NCBI RefSeq assembly: GCF_019972815.1
Contig: NZ_BPPA01000006.1
Location: 62,001 to 126,000, forward strand
Direction of reading: 5' to 3'
Length of the DNA: 64,000 nucleotides
Source: Lactobacillus huangpiensis
Lineage (GTDB): Bacteria; Bacillota; Bacilli; Lactobacillales; Lactobacillaceae
Within the stretch, counting starts at the first letter, position 1, and every line of letters begins with the position of its first letter. Shown here in pieces: positions 29,230 to 38,208 of this stretch. The notes beneath the pieces were generated by a model. The model did no database searches. It was not told where the DNA came from and saw only the letters and a list, made by a program, of their open reading frames with translations. Made by a program: the position numbers and the translations under genes.

Positions 29230-30147
29230 TTAATGACTGCGTTTTCTTTGAATATATTCAGCTAAACGACCCACTGAATAGTTTACTTCTCCGTAATTAA
29301 GCGTTACTATCGCAGCATTTACACATGTCCCCAGTAAAAAGAGGATTGAGGAAATATTCAACCACAACATGAAAATAATAAAAGTACCGATAATGCCATA
29401 GTTTTCCCAGCTAATACGAAAATGATGCAAATAGAAACTAAAAAGCCAGGAAAGAATAATCCAGCCGAATAATGTAGTAAAAACACCTGGCCAGATAACT
29501 TTTTTCTTTAATCTGATGTTGGGTAAAAAATAATTGACATAATACAGTGAGCCTATCATTGTGATAATAATTACTGGGTAACGATAACTAAAAATTTTTT
29601 CAATTTCGCCAACAGAAAAAGAGAAAATTGGGCGTAAAAATTCGAGTACCTGCTGACCAAAAATCAAAGTTAAATTAAGCAAGGCAAATACTATAATCAT
29701 GAGGTTGGTCAACATAATAGTAATAGATCTTGTCCAAACAGTAACTTGCCATTTTTGCTTTAATTCTTGGGCACGAACACCATAAACCCGATTCATACCA
29801 ATTCTAATAGCATTAACTAACGAAGAAACAGACCATAATGCCAATATAATACCGAATGAAATATAACCACTTGATTTGCTTTTTAATAATGAGTTAATTA
29901 TCGGCATAATAAATTTAGCAATTTTATCTGGAAAAATCAGTTTTAAATAACTGGCAATCGGTTCAGTATTAATATTAAATAACGGCAAAATATTTCCGAT
30001 AATAATAATTAACGGAAATATCGAAAACAAAACATAGTAAGCAACCGCAATTGCGCTTGTTAAAACTTCACCTTGAGTAAATTTCAAGGAAACAGTTTTA
30101 TAAAATAAAAAAGAGCGTTTCCTGATTGCCTCAGCTTTTTTACCCAT
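29230..30147 (-). CDS. YihY/BrkB family inner membrane protein
   Basis: A membrane protein of 305 residues with six hydrophobic segments (about 35-60, 90-115, 140-165, 185-205, 215-240, 245-270) and the family motif AVAYYVLFSIFPLIIIIGN. Members are often misannotated as ribonuclease BN; the function is unresolved. It lies 5 bases downstream of the methionine aminopeptidase gene and is probably cotranscribed. The C-terminus is a short basic tail. Confidence 0.92.
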   Translation of the reverse strand: MGKKAEAIRKRSFLFYKTVSLKFTQGEVLTSAIAVAYYVLFSIFPLIIIIGNILPLFNINTEPIASYLKLIFPDKIAKFIMPIINSLLKSKSSGYISFGIILALWSVSSLVNAIRIGMNRVYGVRAQELKQKWQVTVWTRSITIMLTNLMIIVFALLNLTLIFGQQVLEFLRPIFSFSVGEIEKIFSYRYPVIIITMIGSLYYVNYFLPNIRLKKKVIWPGVFTTLFGWIILSWLFSFYLHHFRISWENYGIIGTFIIFMLWLNISSILFLLGTCVNAAIVTLNYGEVNYSVGRLAEYIQRKRSH

Positions 30148-30152
30148 GCAAT

Positions 30153-30980
30153 TTAGTCATCCATTTCGTCAAAATGTGGTAAGTATTTTTCGTAGCCATC
30201 ATATGGCTTTTGTAGCGTTAAAATTTTAGGACCATCCTTAGTTATTGCAAAGGTATGTTCAAATTGTGCGGATTTTGAGCCATCCGGTGTAGCGTAAAAG
30301 ACCCAATCATCTTTAGGATCCGCAACGCTTTTTTCAACAATGCGCCAATCACCACCGGCTTCAACCATTGGTTCACAAGTAATAGTCATTCCTTCACGCA
30401 GTCTTAATCCGCGTCCCGCTTTACCCCAATGTGGCACTTCTGGATCTTCATGAATACTTGGCTGGATACCATGACCGACTAATTCTTTAACGTCACCATA
30501 ATGATGCTCATCTTCTACAAAATGCTGTATTGCGGCTCCGATGTCCCCAATGCGATTACCTAAAACTGCCTGATCAATTCCTAAGTACATGGCTTTTTTA
30601 GTTGTATCCATCAAATCCTGATCAGCTTGAGAAATTTTGCCTACTGGGTAAGTAGTACAAGAATCTGTTTCAAAGCCATTGAGATTGCAAGTCACATCAA
30701 CTTTAACCAAATCGCCTTCTTTTAAAACAGTGTCTTTACGTGGAGTAGCGTGGGCGATCTGGTCATTAACAGAAATACATGTCCCATATTTGTAACCTTC
30801 AAAGCCCTGCTCTGACAACCTGCCACCACGACTTTTGACAAAATCTTGACAAAATTCTTCAATTGACCAAGTGGTAATTCCGGGCTTAATTACTTCCCTT
30901 AGACCTTCAAACATTGATGCTAATAACCTGCCTGAAGCTTGCATGCCCTTCAATTCTCTAATGGATTTAATTGTAATCAA
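30153..30980 (-). CDS. map: methionine aminopeptidase, type I
   Basis: A metallopeptidase of 275 residues that removes the initiator methionine. Metal ligands are the two Asp in VDVTCNLNGFETDSCTTY, His in LVGHGIQPSIHEDPEVPHWG and the Glu residues in TCEPMVEAGG and AQFEHTFAI. The length is slightly above the bacterial norm because of a C-terminal extension ending in an acidic EMDD. It is upstream of yihY and divergent from the flavodoxin gene. Confidence 0.95.
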   Translation of the reverse strand: MITIKSIRELKGMQASGRLLASMFEGLREVIKPGITTWSIEEFCQDFVKSRGGRLSEQGFEGYKYGTCISVNDQIAHATPRKDTVLKEGDLVKVDVTCNLNGFETDSCTTYPVGKISQADQDLMDTTKKAMYLGIDQAVLGNRIGDIGAAIQHFVEDEHHYGDVKELVGHGIQPSIHEDPEVPHWGKAGRGLRLREGMTITCEPMVEAGGDWRIVEKSVADPKDDWVFYATPDGSKSAQFEHTFAITKDGPKILTLQKPYDGYEKYLPHFDEMDD

Positions 30981-31049
30981 ATTTAAATTCTCCTCTATTA
31001 AATGATGTTTGATTACATTATAGCGTTTTTTAAAAGTTTACTAAAGAAT

Positions 31050-31078
31050 TTCATTAATTACGCAAAATTAGGTATAAT
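31050..31078 (+). promoter_or_regulatory. flavodoxin gene promoter
   Basis: A perfect -10 TATAAT at 31073-31078, with a weak -35 TTCATT at 31050-31055 spaced 17 bases, about 40 bases before the flavodoxin start. Confidence 0.5.
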
Positions 31079-31116
31079 GTTTTGATGAATTAGTTTTTGT
31101 GAAAGGTATGAATTTA

Positions 31117-31563
31117 ATGAAAGCTAGAATAGTCTATGCAAGTATGACTGGCAACGATGCAGATATAGCAGATATTCTGGAAGAAGATTTGCAAGATTTG
31201 GGCTTCGATGTGGAAACGAGCGAAGCTGAATTTACTGACGCCAGTGATTACTTATCAAGTGATTTGTGCATCTTTATTACTTATACCTATGGCGAAGGCA
31301 CTATGACTGACGATATTGCAGATTTTTATGACCAACTAAATGACTTGGATTTAACTGGAAAATATTTTGCTGTGATGGGCAGTGGCGACATGATGTATGC
31401 TGATCATTTTTGTGAAAACGTCTTTGATTTTGAAAAAAAGTTTAAGCAAGTTGGAGCAAAAGAAGTGACTAAACCTGTTACAATTGAAAATGCACCAAAC
31501 GATAACGATATAGATGCAATTGATAATGCAGCTAAGGAAATGGCTGATCAGTTAAATGGTTAA
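31117..31563 (+). CDS. flavodoxin
   Basis: A flavodoxin of 148 residues. The phosphate-binding loop SMTGNDADIAD is at 8-18, the FMN-contact region TYTYGEGTMTDD near 62 and GSGDMMYADHFCENV near 95. It carries single electrons for flavin-dependent reductive enzymes. A GTG and an ATG lie upstream in frame, but AAAGG is spaced correctly only for the ATG at 31117. It overlaps the gtrA-like gene by 8 bases and is probably cotranscribed. Confidence 0.92.
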   Translation: MKARIVYASMTGNDADIADILEEDLQDLGFDVETSEAEFTDASDYLSSDLCIFITYTYGEGTMTDDIADFYDQLNDLDLTGKYFAVMGSGDMMYADHFCENVFDFEKKFKQVGAKEVTKPVTIENAPNDNDIDAIDNAAKEMADQLNG

Positions 31564-32089
31564 GAATAAGAAAATGGATTCACAAAAATTTGACTCAATG
31601 TCTGATCCTAAAATTCATCACTTAGCACAAAAAGTAGTCAAAAGACATCGTAACTTATTTGTTTACATGATCTTTGGTTTTATAGCGGCTCTAATCAACA
31701 CCGTGGTTTTTATGGTTTTACATAAATGGTGGCATAGCATTGTTTTAGTATCAAATACTATTGCATTTATTGTGTCTAACCTGGCCTCCTTCGTATTTAA
31801 CCAAAAGGCTGTTTTTATCAATAATGTTGATGAGGAACATTCAACTTGGCAAAAACTGATTATCTTTTTTACTTATAGAATTATTAGTCTTATTCCGGAC
31901 AGTTTAATTATGTTGGTCGGATTGTCCTGGCTTCATTTAGATGCACTGTTAGTAAAAATTGTTGATCAAATTTTAGTGGGTATTTTTAATTACCTCACTA
32001 CGAGATCTGTGTTCCAAGCCCAAGAAACCACCATGATTGCACGAGCAAAAGAGAAAATTAAATCACGTAAAGAAAAAAGTGATAAATAA
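31556..32089 (+). CDS. GtrA family membrane protein
   Basis: A protein of 177 residues with four hydrophobic segments (about 36-58, 65-85, 102-125, 130-150), the layout of the GtrA/DPMS family (PF04138), thought to flip polyprenyl-phosphate-linked sugars or teichoic acid intermediates. Family blocks are FGFIAALINTVVFMVLH and ASFVFNQKAVF. A downstream ATG at 31574 is also possible. It is the second gene of a two-gene unit with the flavodoxin. Confidence 0.9.
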   Translation: MVKNKKMDSQKFDSMSDPKIHHLAQKVVKRHRNLFVYMIFGFIAALINTVVFMVLHKWWHSIVLVSNTIAFIVSNLASFVFNQKAVFINNVDEEHSTWQKLIIFFTYRIISLIPDSLIMLVGLSWLHLDALLVKIVDQILVGIFNYLTTRSVFQAQETTMIARAKEKIKSRKEKSDK

Positions 32090-32121
32090 AAGCCAAGAAA
32101 AAACTTTTTCTTGGCTTTTTG
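32088..32121. terminator. bidirectional terminator gtrA / UDP-GlcNAc epimerase
   Basis: The near-perfect stem AAAAGCCAAGAAAAA / TTTTTCTTGGCTTTTT lies between these convergent genes. Confidence 0.9.
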
Positions 32122-32141
32122 TATAATAAAATTTAGACAGC

Positions 32142-33284
32142 TTATTTAAAATCAACAGGTTTTTCACCCTTATTTTGAGCAAAATAATAGGCAATATCAT
32201 CCATTATTCTTTCTGATGCATGACCATCACCATAAGGGTTCTTTGCATTGGCCATCTGGTCATAAACTTTTTTATTTTCAAGTAATTCCAACATTGCGTT
32301 TCTGACATTATCAACTTGTGTTCCCACTAATTTTAGTGTCCCAGCTTTAACACCTTCTGGTCTCTCTGTAGTATCCCTTAAAACCAGTACTGGCTTATTT
32401 AATGCAGGAGCTTCCTCTTGAACCCCACCAGAATCTGTCATAATAAAGTAACTTAATTTAACTAAGTTATGAAAATCAACCACGTCTAATGGGGCAATCA
32501 AATGGACACGCGGGTCGTTACCTAAAATTTCGTGAGCAACTTTTTGCACACTTGGCGATAAATGAACGGGATAAATAATTTCAACATCATCTTGATTGTC
32601 TACAACTTGTTTCATCACTTTAAAAACTCGTCTCATAGGTTCGCCCTGATTTTCCCGCCTGTGCATGGTCACAAGAATTATCTTGTTTCCATGCTTAATC
32701 TGATCTAAAACCTCATGGTGGTAATCAGCTTGAACAGTTTCTTCCAAGGCATCAATAGCTGTATTACCTGTGATAAAAATATTGTCAGAATTGTGGTTTT
32801 CTTTAATCAGATTTTGCTTACTTACCGCAGTTGGTGCAAAATAAAGATCAGTTAAATCATCTGTCATTTGCCTATTCATTTCTTCGGGAAAAGGTGAATA
32901 CTTATTCCATGTTCGCAGTCCAGCCTCAACATGACCTAAAGGACATTTATTATAAAAGCTGGCTAAACCAGCAGCAAAACTGGTAGTTGTATCTCCATGG
33001 ACCAAAACAATATCTGGTTTAACTTCTTTTAAGACTTTTGTCATGTCGATTAATACTTTAGCCGTGACACCCTCTAAACTTTGGTTCTTTTCCATAATAT
33101 TAAAGTCATAATCTGGCTTGATTTTAAATATATCAAGAACCTGATCTAGCATTTCCCGGTGTTGTGCTGTAACCACCGTAATTTCTTCAAATCGATTATC
33201 TTTTTTTAATCTCTGTACCAACGGAGACATCTTTATAGCTTCCGGTCTGGTACCAAAAACAGTCATTACCCTAATAGTGTTCAT
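32142..33284 (-). CDS. UDP-N-acetylglucosamine 2-epimerase (non-hydrolysing)
   Basis: An epimerase of 380 residues of the WecB/MnaA family, which interconverts UDP-GlcNAc and UDP-ManNAc for cell-wall or capsular polymers. Motifs are VFGTRPEAIKM at the N-terminus, VHGDTTTSFAAGLA near 90, GHVEAGLRT, and TDSGGVQEEAPALNKPVLVLR near 290. A TTG at 33296 sits inside the ribosome binding site (TTGGAGG), so the ATG at 33284 is used. It is a single gene. Confidence 0.95.
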   Translation of the reverse strand: MNTIRVMTVFGTRPEAIKMSPLVQRLKKDNRFEEITVVTAQHREMLDQVLDIFKIKPDYDFNIMEKNQSLEGVTAKVLIDMTKVLKEVKPDIVLVHGDTTTSFAAGLASFYNKCPLGHVEAGLRTWNKYSPFPEEMNRQMTDDLTDLYFAPTAVSKQNLIKENHNSDNIFITGNTAIDALEETVQADYHHEVLDQIKHGNKIILVTMHRRENQGEPMRRVFKVMKQVVDNQDDVEIIYPVHLSPSVQKVAHEILGNDPRVHLIAPLDVVDFHNLVKLSYFIMTDSGGVQEEAPALNKPVLVLRDTTERPEGVKAGTLKLVGTQVDNVRNAMLELLENKKVYDQMANAKNPYGDGHASERIMDDIAYYFAQNKGEKPVDFK

Positions 33285-33388
33285 AAAATCCTCCAATTAC
33301 TCCAATAAATAATATATTAATAAATCAACTAACAAAACACAAGCAAATATTATGCAATATTATTCATTGAACTGAAAAGGGTGAAAAA

Positions 33389-33577
33389 ATGAATTATAAT
33401 TTTAAGTTATTATTAATTACTGGTTTACTAATTGTTGTTGCCACTTTTTGTTTTGTTTTTGTTTTTGACAAGACAAAGACAGTCAAATGTAGAAGAATAC
33501 TGCTTGGAATATCATTAACTTTATTCATATTAATCATCTTTTTAATTATTCGGATTTTAAAATCGCCAATATACTAA
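33389..33577 (+). CDS. small membrane protein, two predicted helices
   Basis: A protein of 62 residues consisting almost wholly of two hydrophobic helices (about 7-27 and 37-58) joined by a basic turn (KTKTVKCRR). It has a clear ribosome binding site (AAAAGGGTG) before the ATG. I recognise no family. The strong start signal favours a real gene. Confidence 0.55.
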   Translation: MNYNFKLLLITGLLIVVATFCFVFVFDKTKTVKCRRILLGISLTLFILIIFLIIRILKSPIY

Positions 33578-33702
33578 ACAATTTCGCTAGCAACTGCTTT
33601 AAATTAGCAAACACACAAATAAACACTTTATAAAAAGTGTTTATTCTTTCACATTATATATTAATTAGCTGTATAATTACTTTGAAAAGAGGTGAATAAA
33701 TT

Positions 33703-33939
33703 ATGGGTAAGGAAGAAGTCACAAAAAATGTTTGGGTTACTACTCACGGCGATAAATGGGCTGTTAAAATCGCTGGTAGTGACAAAATTTCTAAAACTTT
33801 TGACCGCAAAGCTGATGCCTTGGAATACGCAAAAAATCTAGCACAAAAAGAAAAGACAGAACTTATTAGTCAAAAAAGAAATGGGCGTATTAATTTGAAA
33901 AATTCATACGGTCATGATAGTCCTAAAACTCCCGGATAG
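33703..33939 (+). CDS. DUF2188 domain protein
   Basis: A protein of 78 residues with the DUF2188 signature: VWVTTHGDKWAVKIAGS, a KTFDRKADALEYAKNLAQ helix and a Lys/Gly-rich tail (KRNGRINLKNSYGHDSP). The fold is a small sheet plus helix, and the function is unknown. A strong ribosome binding site (GAGGTG) and the promoter-like TTAGCTGTATAAT lie upstream. Confidence 0.82.
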   Translation: MGKEEVTKNVWVTTHGDKWAVKIAGSDKISKTFDRKADALEYAKNLAQKEKTELISQKRNGRINLKNSYGHDSPKTPG

Positions 33940-34108
33940 TATATATTGATACATTATTATTAATACTATTTTCATATATTTATCTATTTCTGACATTTTA
34001 ATTAATCTTTATTTCTCAAACTAAAATATAAACTTTATTTTATTCATATTTACATAAATAACAAATCTTTCAAATTCTGGTCTGATTATCTTCTTGGTAG
34101 TCAGACTT

Positions 34109-34549
34109 TTATTTGTCCGCAATTATTTTTACCCCTAATATATCTGAACTATCAATACTATCTTCTTTTTTGTTACCAACAAACGTGAAATTTGTCTTTG
34201 TTGTATTTTTGATTAAAACATTCATTACCACAAAGGTTTTAATTGCACCATCTTTAAGCTTAAATTCTACTTTTTGACCTTTTAGGACAAATTTTAATTC
34301 ACAGAATGGCATTTGATGTATATCTAAAGAAAAATTGGCACTGCCTGGAATTGCATCAACTACTTGTGAGATAAAAACATCATCTTTTGGATCATCAGCC
34401 ATAAAAATCATTTCAGGTTGGTCATCATCTTCGTCCTCAATTTCATTAACAAAGATTGTTCTTTTAGTACCATCTTTTAATTTAAAAGTTACATTACGAG
34501 CCCGAAAATTATCTAAAATTTCGGGTAAAGACATTTTGTGTGGATTCAT
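34109..34549 (-). CDS. hypothetical protein with an internal duplication
   Basis: A soluble protein of 146 residues. Two halves repeat a motif: RNVTFKLKDGTKRTIFVNEI at about 18-37 and QKVEFKLKDGAIKTFVVMNV at about 92-111. The repeats look like paired strands of a small barrel. An acidic linker (EDEDDDQPE) separates them. No family recognised. Upstream (34550-34690) there is only AT-rich sequence and then the tRNA. Confidence 0.65.
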   Translation of the reverse strand: MNPHKMSLPEILDNFRARNVTFKLKDGTKRTIFVNEIEDEDDDQPEMIFMADDPKDDVFISQVVDAIPGSANFSLDIHQMPFCELKFVLKGQKVEFKLKDGAIKTFVVMNVLIKNTTKTNFTFVGNKKEDSIDSSDILGVKIIADK

Positions 34550-34694
34550 TTTTAAAAATTCTAATTAAACTAAAAAAGCCAATCTTGTTTAAAACAGGAC
34601 AGTTAAGCTGAAAATGATCCTGCTACAAAGGATTATCAACTGTTTTCTAATAAATTTAAAATCTGTAAAATTTGTATTTAAATTATACCTTATA

Positions 34695-34767
34695 TGACCC
34701 CGGTGAGATTCGAACTCACCTCTACGGTTTAGGAGACCATTGTTCTATCCAGATAAACTACAGGGTC
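34695..34767 (-). tRNA. tRNA-Arg (anticodon CCT)
   Basis: A complete cloverleaf of 73 bases. The acceptor stem GACCCTG pairs with CGGGGTC (one G-T pair), the D arm is GTTTA-loop-GATAGAAC, the anticodon stem/loop is ATGGT-CTCCTAA-ACCGT with anticodon CCT, and the T arm GTGAG-TTCGAAT-CTCAC follows. The discriminator base is A, and CCA is not encoded. It reads AGG arginine codons. Confidence 0.95.
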
Positions 34768-34820
34768 GCAATAAATTAACTTTACCAAATTTGAGTGATA
34801 AAAGCCAATTTTTTTAGTAA

Positions 34821-36149
34821 CTAATATTGACGAGTAAAATATGGTTGTGGTGCATTAGAATCAGCGATTTTATCTGCCGCAAAAACGAAGGGGGTCCAAA
34901 TAGCTAAAGCTATCAGCATGTTGACAATTGACAATACAATAGCACGCCAATCATAATTACAGGCTAAAAATGGCCCGATGATTGGTGGCACAACGGCAGG
35001 AACTGCTACTTGTACAGGATTAACTATATTCATCATGCTGACACCATATGAAAAAGCTACATTGACTAAAGGAGCAACAACAAACGGTATAAAATAAACT
35101 GGATTGAGAACTACAGGCAAGCCGAAAACAATTGGTTCATTGATATTAAAAATTCCCGGTGCAAGTGCAACTTTAGCAATTGTTCGGTAGTCACTCCGTT
35201 TGGAAAACAGCAGTATGGCCACAATCAGCATCAAAGTTCCCCCTGCTCCCCCAAACCAGGCAAATGCGTCAAATGATCCGCGAACCCAGATAAAAGGTGC
35301 TTCTCTTCCTGCACGGGCAGCTGTAACATTAACGTTCTGGGCAGTTAGCCAAATTGAATCTAAAATTGGAGCCCAGACACTTAAACCATTAAAACCAAAA
35401 AAGCTAAAAATTTGGACTAATAAGGTCACAAGCATTACCATACCGAATCCTTGACCTAATTTTACTAAAGGTGTTTGAATCGAATTGAGCAACCAGTTGC
35501 CAAAAAAAGTTCCCGTGATTGTCTGAAAGACAAAATTAATCATACCAACACAAAATATCGCAATAATTGCAGGAATAAGTGAATCAAATGCCATTTGCTC
35601 AGCATAAGGCAAATTGGCAGAAAGATGAAGCTTGATTCTCGCTCTAAAACAAAGTGCAAAGATAGCAACACCGATTGAACCAAATAAAATAGCAGTAAAA
35701 ATGCCAGTAGTCGAAAATTGTGAAATATTAAAAACTTTATGAACAGGAACTACTTTGCCGTTAATTTTAAGTTTAGTTAAATTAGCAATGCTCATGGCCA
35801 AAGAAGATAAAGAAACAATTGCTCCAGCAACTGGATCAACTTCCATGCTTTTAGCTAAATGATAGCCCAAAGACATTGACAAAAAAAGGGCAAATAAAGC
35901 AAAGGTACCGCGCCAAACTACATTACACACTAGTGAGAGCGGCTGCATTGCCCAAGCAAAAGTATACCAGCCTAATTCAGTTTTGGCTGCAGCAATCAGG
36001 CTTTTGACCAAAACAGCAAGAGAACCTGCAATTGTAATAGGCATTACTGAGACAAATGCATCCCTTAATGCCACAAGCCAGTGAGTTTGCCCTATTTTGT
36101 TTGCTACAGGCAAAATATAGTCTTCAAGCCAAGCAACTAATCGACTCAT
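34821..36149 (-). CDS. PTS lactose/cellobiose-family EIIC permease
   Basis: An EIIC of 442 residues with about ten hydrophobic segments. The N-terminus (LEDYILPVANKIGQTHWL) and FNINEPIVFGLPVVLNP near 325 are typical of the cellobiose/lactose EIIC family, the second holding the substrate-contacting Glu. It transports beta-glucosides or similar oligosaccharides with EIIA and EIIB partners, none of which are adjacent. It is 2 bases downstream of a DEAD-box helicase gene, an odd operon partner. Confidence 0.92.
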   Translation of the reverse strand: MSRLVAWLEDYILPVANKIGQTHWLVALRDAFVSVMPITIAGSLAVLVKSLIAAAKTELGWYTFAWAMQPLSLVCNVVWRGTFALFALFLSMSLGYHLAKSMEVDPVAGAIVSLSSLAMSIANLTKLKINGKVVPVHKVFNISQFSTTGIFTAILFGSIGVAIFALCFRARIKLHLSANLPYAEQMAFDSLIPAIIAIFCVGMINFVFQTITGTFFGNWLLNSIQTPLVKLGQGFGMVMLVTLLVQIFSFFGFNGLSVWAPILDSIWLTAQNVNVTAARAGREAPFIWVRGSFDAFAWFGGAGGTLMLIVAILLFSKRSDYRTIAKVALAPGIFNINEPIVFGLPVVLNPVYFIPFVVAPLVNVAFSYGVSMMNIVNPVQVAVPAVVPPIIGPFLACNYDWRAIVLSIVNMLIALAIWTPFVFAADKIADSNAPQPYFTRQY

Positions 36150-36151
36150 TT

Positions 36152-37378
36152 TTACTCCTTTCTTTTCAAATAATGAGGATGATATCCCTTGTTTTTATTC
36201 TTGTGCTTTTTATGTTTTTTGTTTGATGTACTAGCCCTCTTTTCTTCAATTGCGATTTGTTTCTTACTTTCCTTTTTACATGGCAATTTAGTAGTTAAAT
36301 GAAATCCTGCAAAATATACACGTTCGATTTTTACACTTTGTTCAAGCAGCTTCCTAAGATCGCGCAAATCATGATCATCACCCAGGGTAACCACAAATCC
36401 TTTAGCACCCATTCTACCAGTTCTTCCGGCACGATGCATGTATGTGTTAACTTCACTAGGAATGTCGTAGTTTACCACATATGTTACTCCTGCTAAGTCT
36501 AAACCACGCGCAGCCAAGTCTGTTGCTAGGAGCAATTTAATTTTGCCAACTTTAAAATTGTTAAGAGCCGCCTCTCTTCTCTGCTTGCCAAAGTCATTAG
36601 CTAAAATACCAAATTTAGTCTTAGTATGTGCTAGAATACCCGCAAAACGCATCATAGTTTGGTTTGAATCAAAAAACAGAATGCCTTTAAAACCATCAAG
36701 TCGCATCAGCCGCTGAATAAAATCAACTTTATGCGCATTGTCTATTTGCAAAAAATAATTTTTAACAGTTGATTTCTGTTCTGGTCGCACATCAATCGTG
36801 ATAAATTTACGAGCAAAAATATCTTCTGCCTTTTTGGTTATATCTGATTCAGTAGCACCAAAAAGCAAGATCTGCGAATTAGCTGTCATATTTTGTCCTA
36901 AAGAACTTAATAATTCCATTTTATTAAATTCTAAAACGTCATCTGCCTCATCTATTATCAGAGTTCTTATCTGATTAACTTTTATGCGATTAGCGGAAAA
37001 GAAATCAAAAAATCTTCCGGGAGTGGCAACGACAATTTCAGGGCGTTTCTTTTTTAAATTATCTTCCTGACGTTTGCGATTTCCTGCTCCAACAAGTGTA
37101 ATTCCAGTTAAAGCGAGAGCATGAATAAAAGGATTAATGGCATGACGAATTTGCACCGCTAATTCTGTTGTTGGTGCAATAATAATTAAACTATTGGGTT
37201 TGCCTTTTTCTACTTTTTCCAATGCAGGTAACGCATAAGCCAAGGTTTTTCCCGTTCCAGTTTTGGCAAGCGCGATACAACTTGCACCATTTAAAATTGG
37301 AGTTCGCGTTTCTTGCTGAATCAAAGTTGGTTCAGCCATTTTTAATTTTGTTAAAACTGCTTGAATTTCTTGTTTCAT
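36152..37378 (-). CDS. DEAD-box RNA helicase
   Basis: An ATP-dependent RNA helicase of 408 residues. Motifs in order are Q-like N-terminus, I (AKTGTGKT), Ia (APTTELAVQ), Ib (TPGR), II (DEAD in IIDEADDVLE), III as ATE rather than the usual SAT, IV, V (ATDLAARGLD) and VI (HRAGRTGRMG). A basic tail (KHKKHKNKNKG) probably binds RNA. It resembles the CshB/YfmL class. Its start codon overlaps the stop of the GH25-like gene (TAATG), and the EIIC gene follows closely. Confidence 0.93.
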   Translation of the reverse strand: MKQEIQAVLTKLKMAEPTLIQQETRTPILNGASCIALAKTGTGKTLAYALPALEKVEKGKPNSLIIIAPTTELAVQIRHAINPFIHALALTGITLVGAGNRKRQEDNLKKKRPEIVVATPGRFFDFFSANRIKVNQIRTLIIDEADDVLEFNKMELLSSLGQNMTANSQILLFGATESDITKKAEDIFARKFITIDVRPEQKSTVKNYFLQIDNAHKVDFIQRLMRLDGFKGILFFDSNQTMMRFAGILAHTKTKFGILANDFGKQRREAALNNFKVGKIKLLLATDLAARGLDLAGVTYVVNYDIPSEVNTYMHRAGRTGRMGAKGFVVTLGDDHDLRDLRKLLEQSVKIERVYFAGFHLTTKLPCKKESKKQIAIEEKRASTSNKKHKKHKNKNKGYHPHYLKRKE

Positions 37379-38085
37379 TATTGTGTTAATTGTCCGTATT
37401 TCTCCTTGTACTGGGTAACTGTACCATTGTATGTTAGCATAACTACCCCACTTTCTAAATTTCTTACAGACTTTACCCGTCCGTCATTGTTATAGCGCCA
37501 AAATGAATATTGCATTTTATTTGGGGCTTTTTTACCGCCAGTAATAAACTGTACACCATGGGGAAAATATTTTTTATATTTAACTGGGATATCTACCATG
37601 ACGCGTTTATTTAATCCTTGAAGCATGCCAGAAAATTGAGCCATTTGTTTAATATATGTTAAATCATAGTTATCAATAGCTGGTTCTATCCAAATTGGTA
37701 AACTTCCCGTGTCTGTGCCCACCTTTTTCAGAAAATACTGATAGTGCTGCAATGGTGTTGATTCATTGCTGTAAGCAACGATGGTGCCAAAAGCAAGTTT
37801 AGTTCCTAATATTTGATCACGATAAGACAAATAATCATCGTCAAAGTACGAGCGCCCCTGTGTACTTCTCAAATAGACAAATGAAATGCCGTTAGACTGC
37901 AGTTCATGTAAATCAACATAACCATAATTCTGGTTTAGTTCAACGCCAATTGCACTTGAATTGCCATTTGGCGGTAAAGTAGTTTGCTTATGCATATTGG
38001 CTATACCAACGATAAGAAGCCCAATTGCAACAATTAGCAATATTAGAATCGCAGGTAAAGTAAACTTATGATGAAACCTTTTCAT
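37378..38085 (-). CDS. GH25-like (lysozyme family) membrane-anchored protein, catalytic residues altered
   Basis: A protein of 235 residues with an N-terminal signal anchor (hydrophobic 10-29) and a GH25 muramidase-like domain. The usual GIDVSxxQG appears as GVELNQNYG with Glu49 for Asp, and the catalytic DxE of the family (PVWLDIE) reads PIWIEPA with Glu134 and Ala136. The overall order (YLRSTQGRSYFDDDY, ILGTKLAFGTIVAYS, FWRYNNDG) is kept. It may bind peptidoglycan without normal hydrolysis. First gene of the unit with the helicase and EIIC. Confidence 0.78.
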   Translation of the reverse strand: MKRFHHKFTLPAILILLIVAIGLLIVGIANMHKQTTLPPNGNSSAIGVELNQNYGYVDLHELQSNGISFVYLRSTQGRSYFDDDYLSYRDQILGTKLAFGTIVAYSNESTPLQHYQYFLKKVGTDTGSLPIWIEPAIDNYDLTYIKQMAQFSGMLQGLNKRVMVDIPVKYKKYFPHGVQFITGGKKAPNKMQYSFWRYNNDGRVKSVRNLESGVVMLTYNGTVTQYKEKYGQLTQ

Positions 38086-38163
38086 CTTTTTCTCCGTTTA
38101 TTTTTCTACACCTGTACATTATAGCAATTTTTCAGCTACAGTTGCTAACTACAATCTTGACAA

Positions 38164-38194
38164 TAAAAAAGTGGCTGACTTTTCAGTCAGTCAC
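38164..38194 (-). terminator. terminator of the D-2-hydroxyacid dehydrogenase gene
   Basis: The stem GTGACTGACT / AGTCAGCCAC around GAAA, followed by T6 on the minus strand. Confidence 0.88.
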
Positions 38195-38208
38195 CTAATA
38201 AGCAGTAA

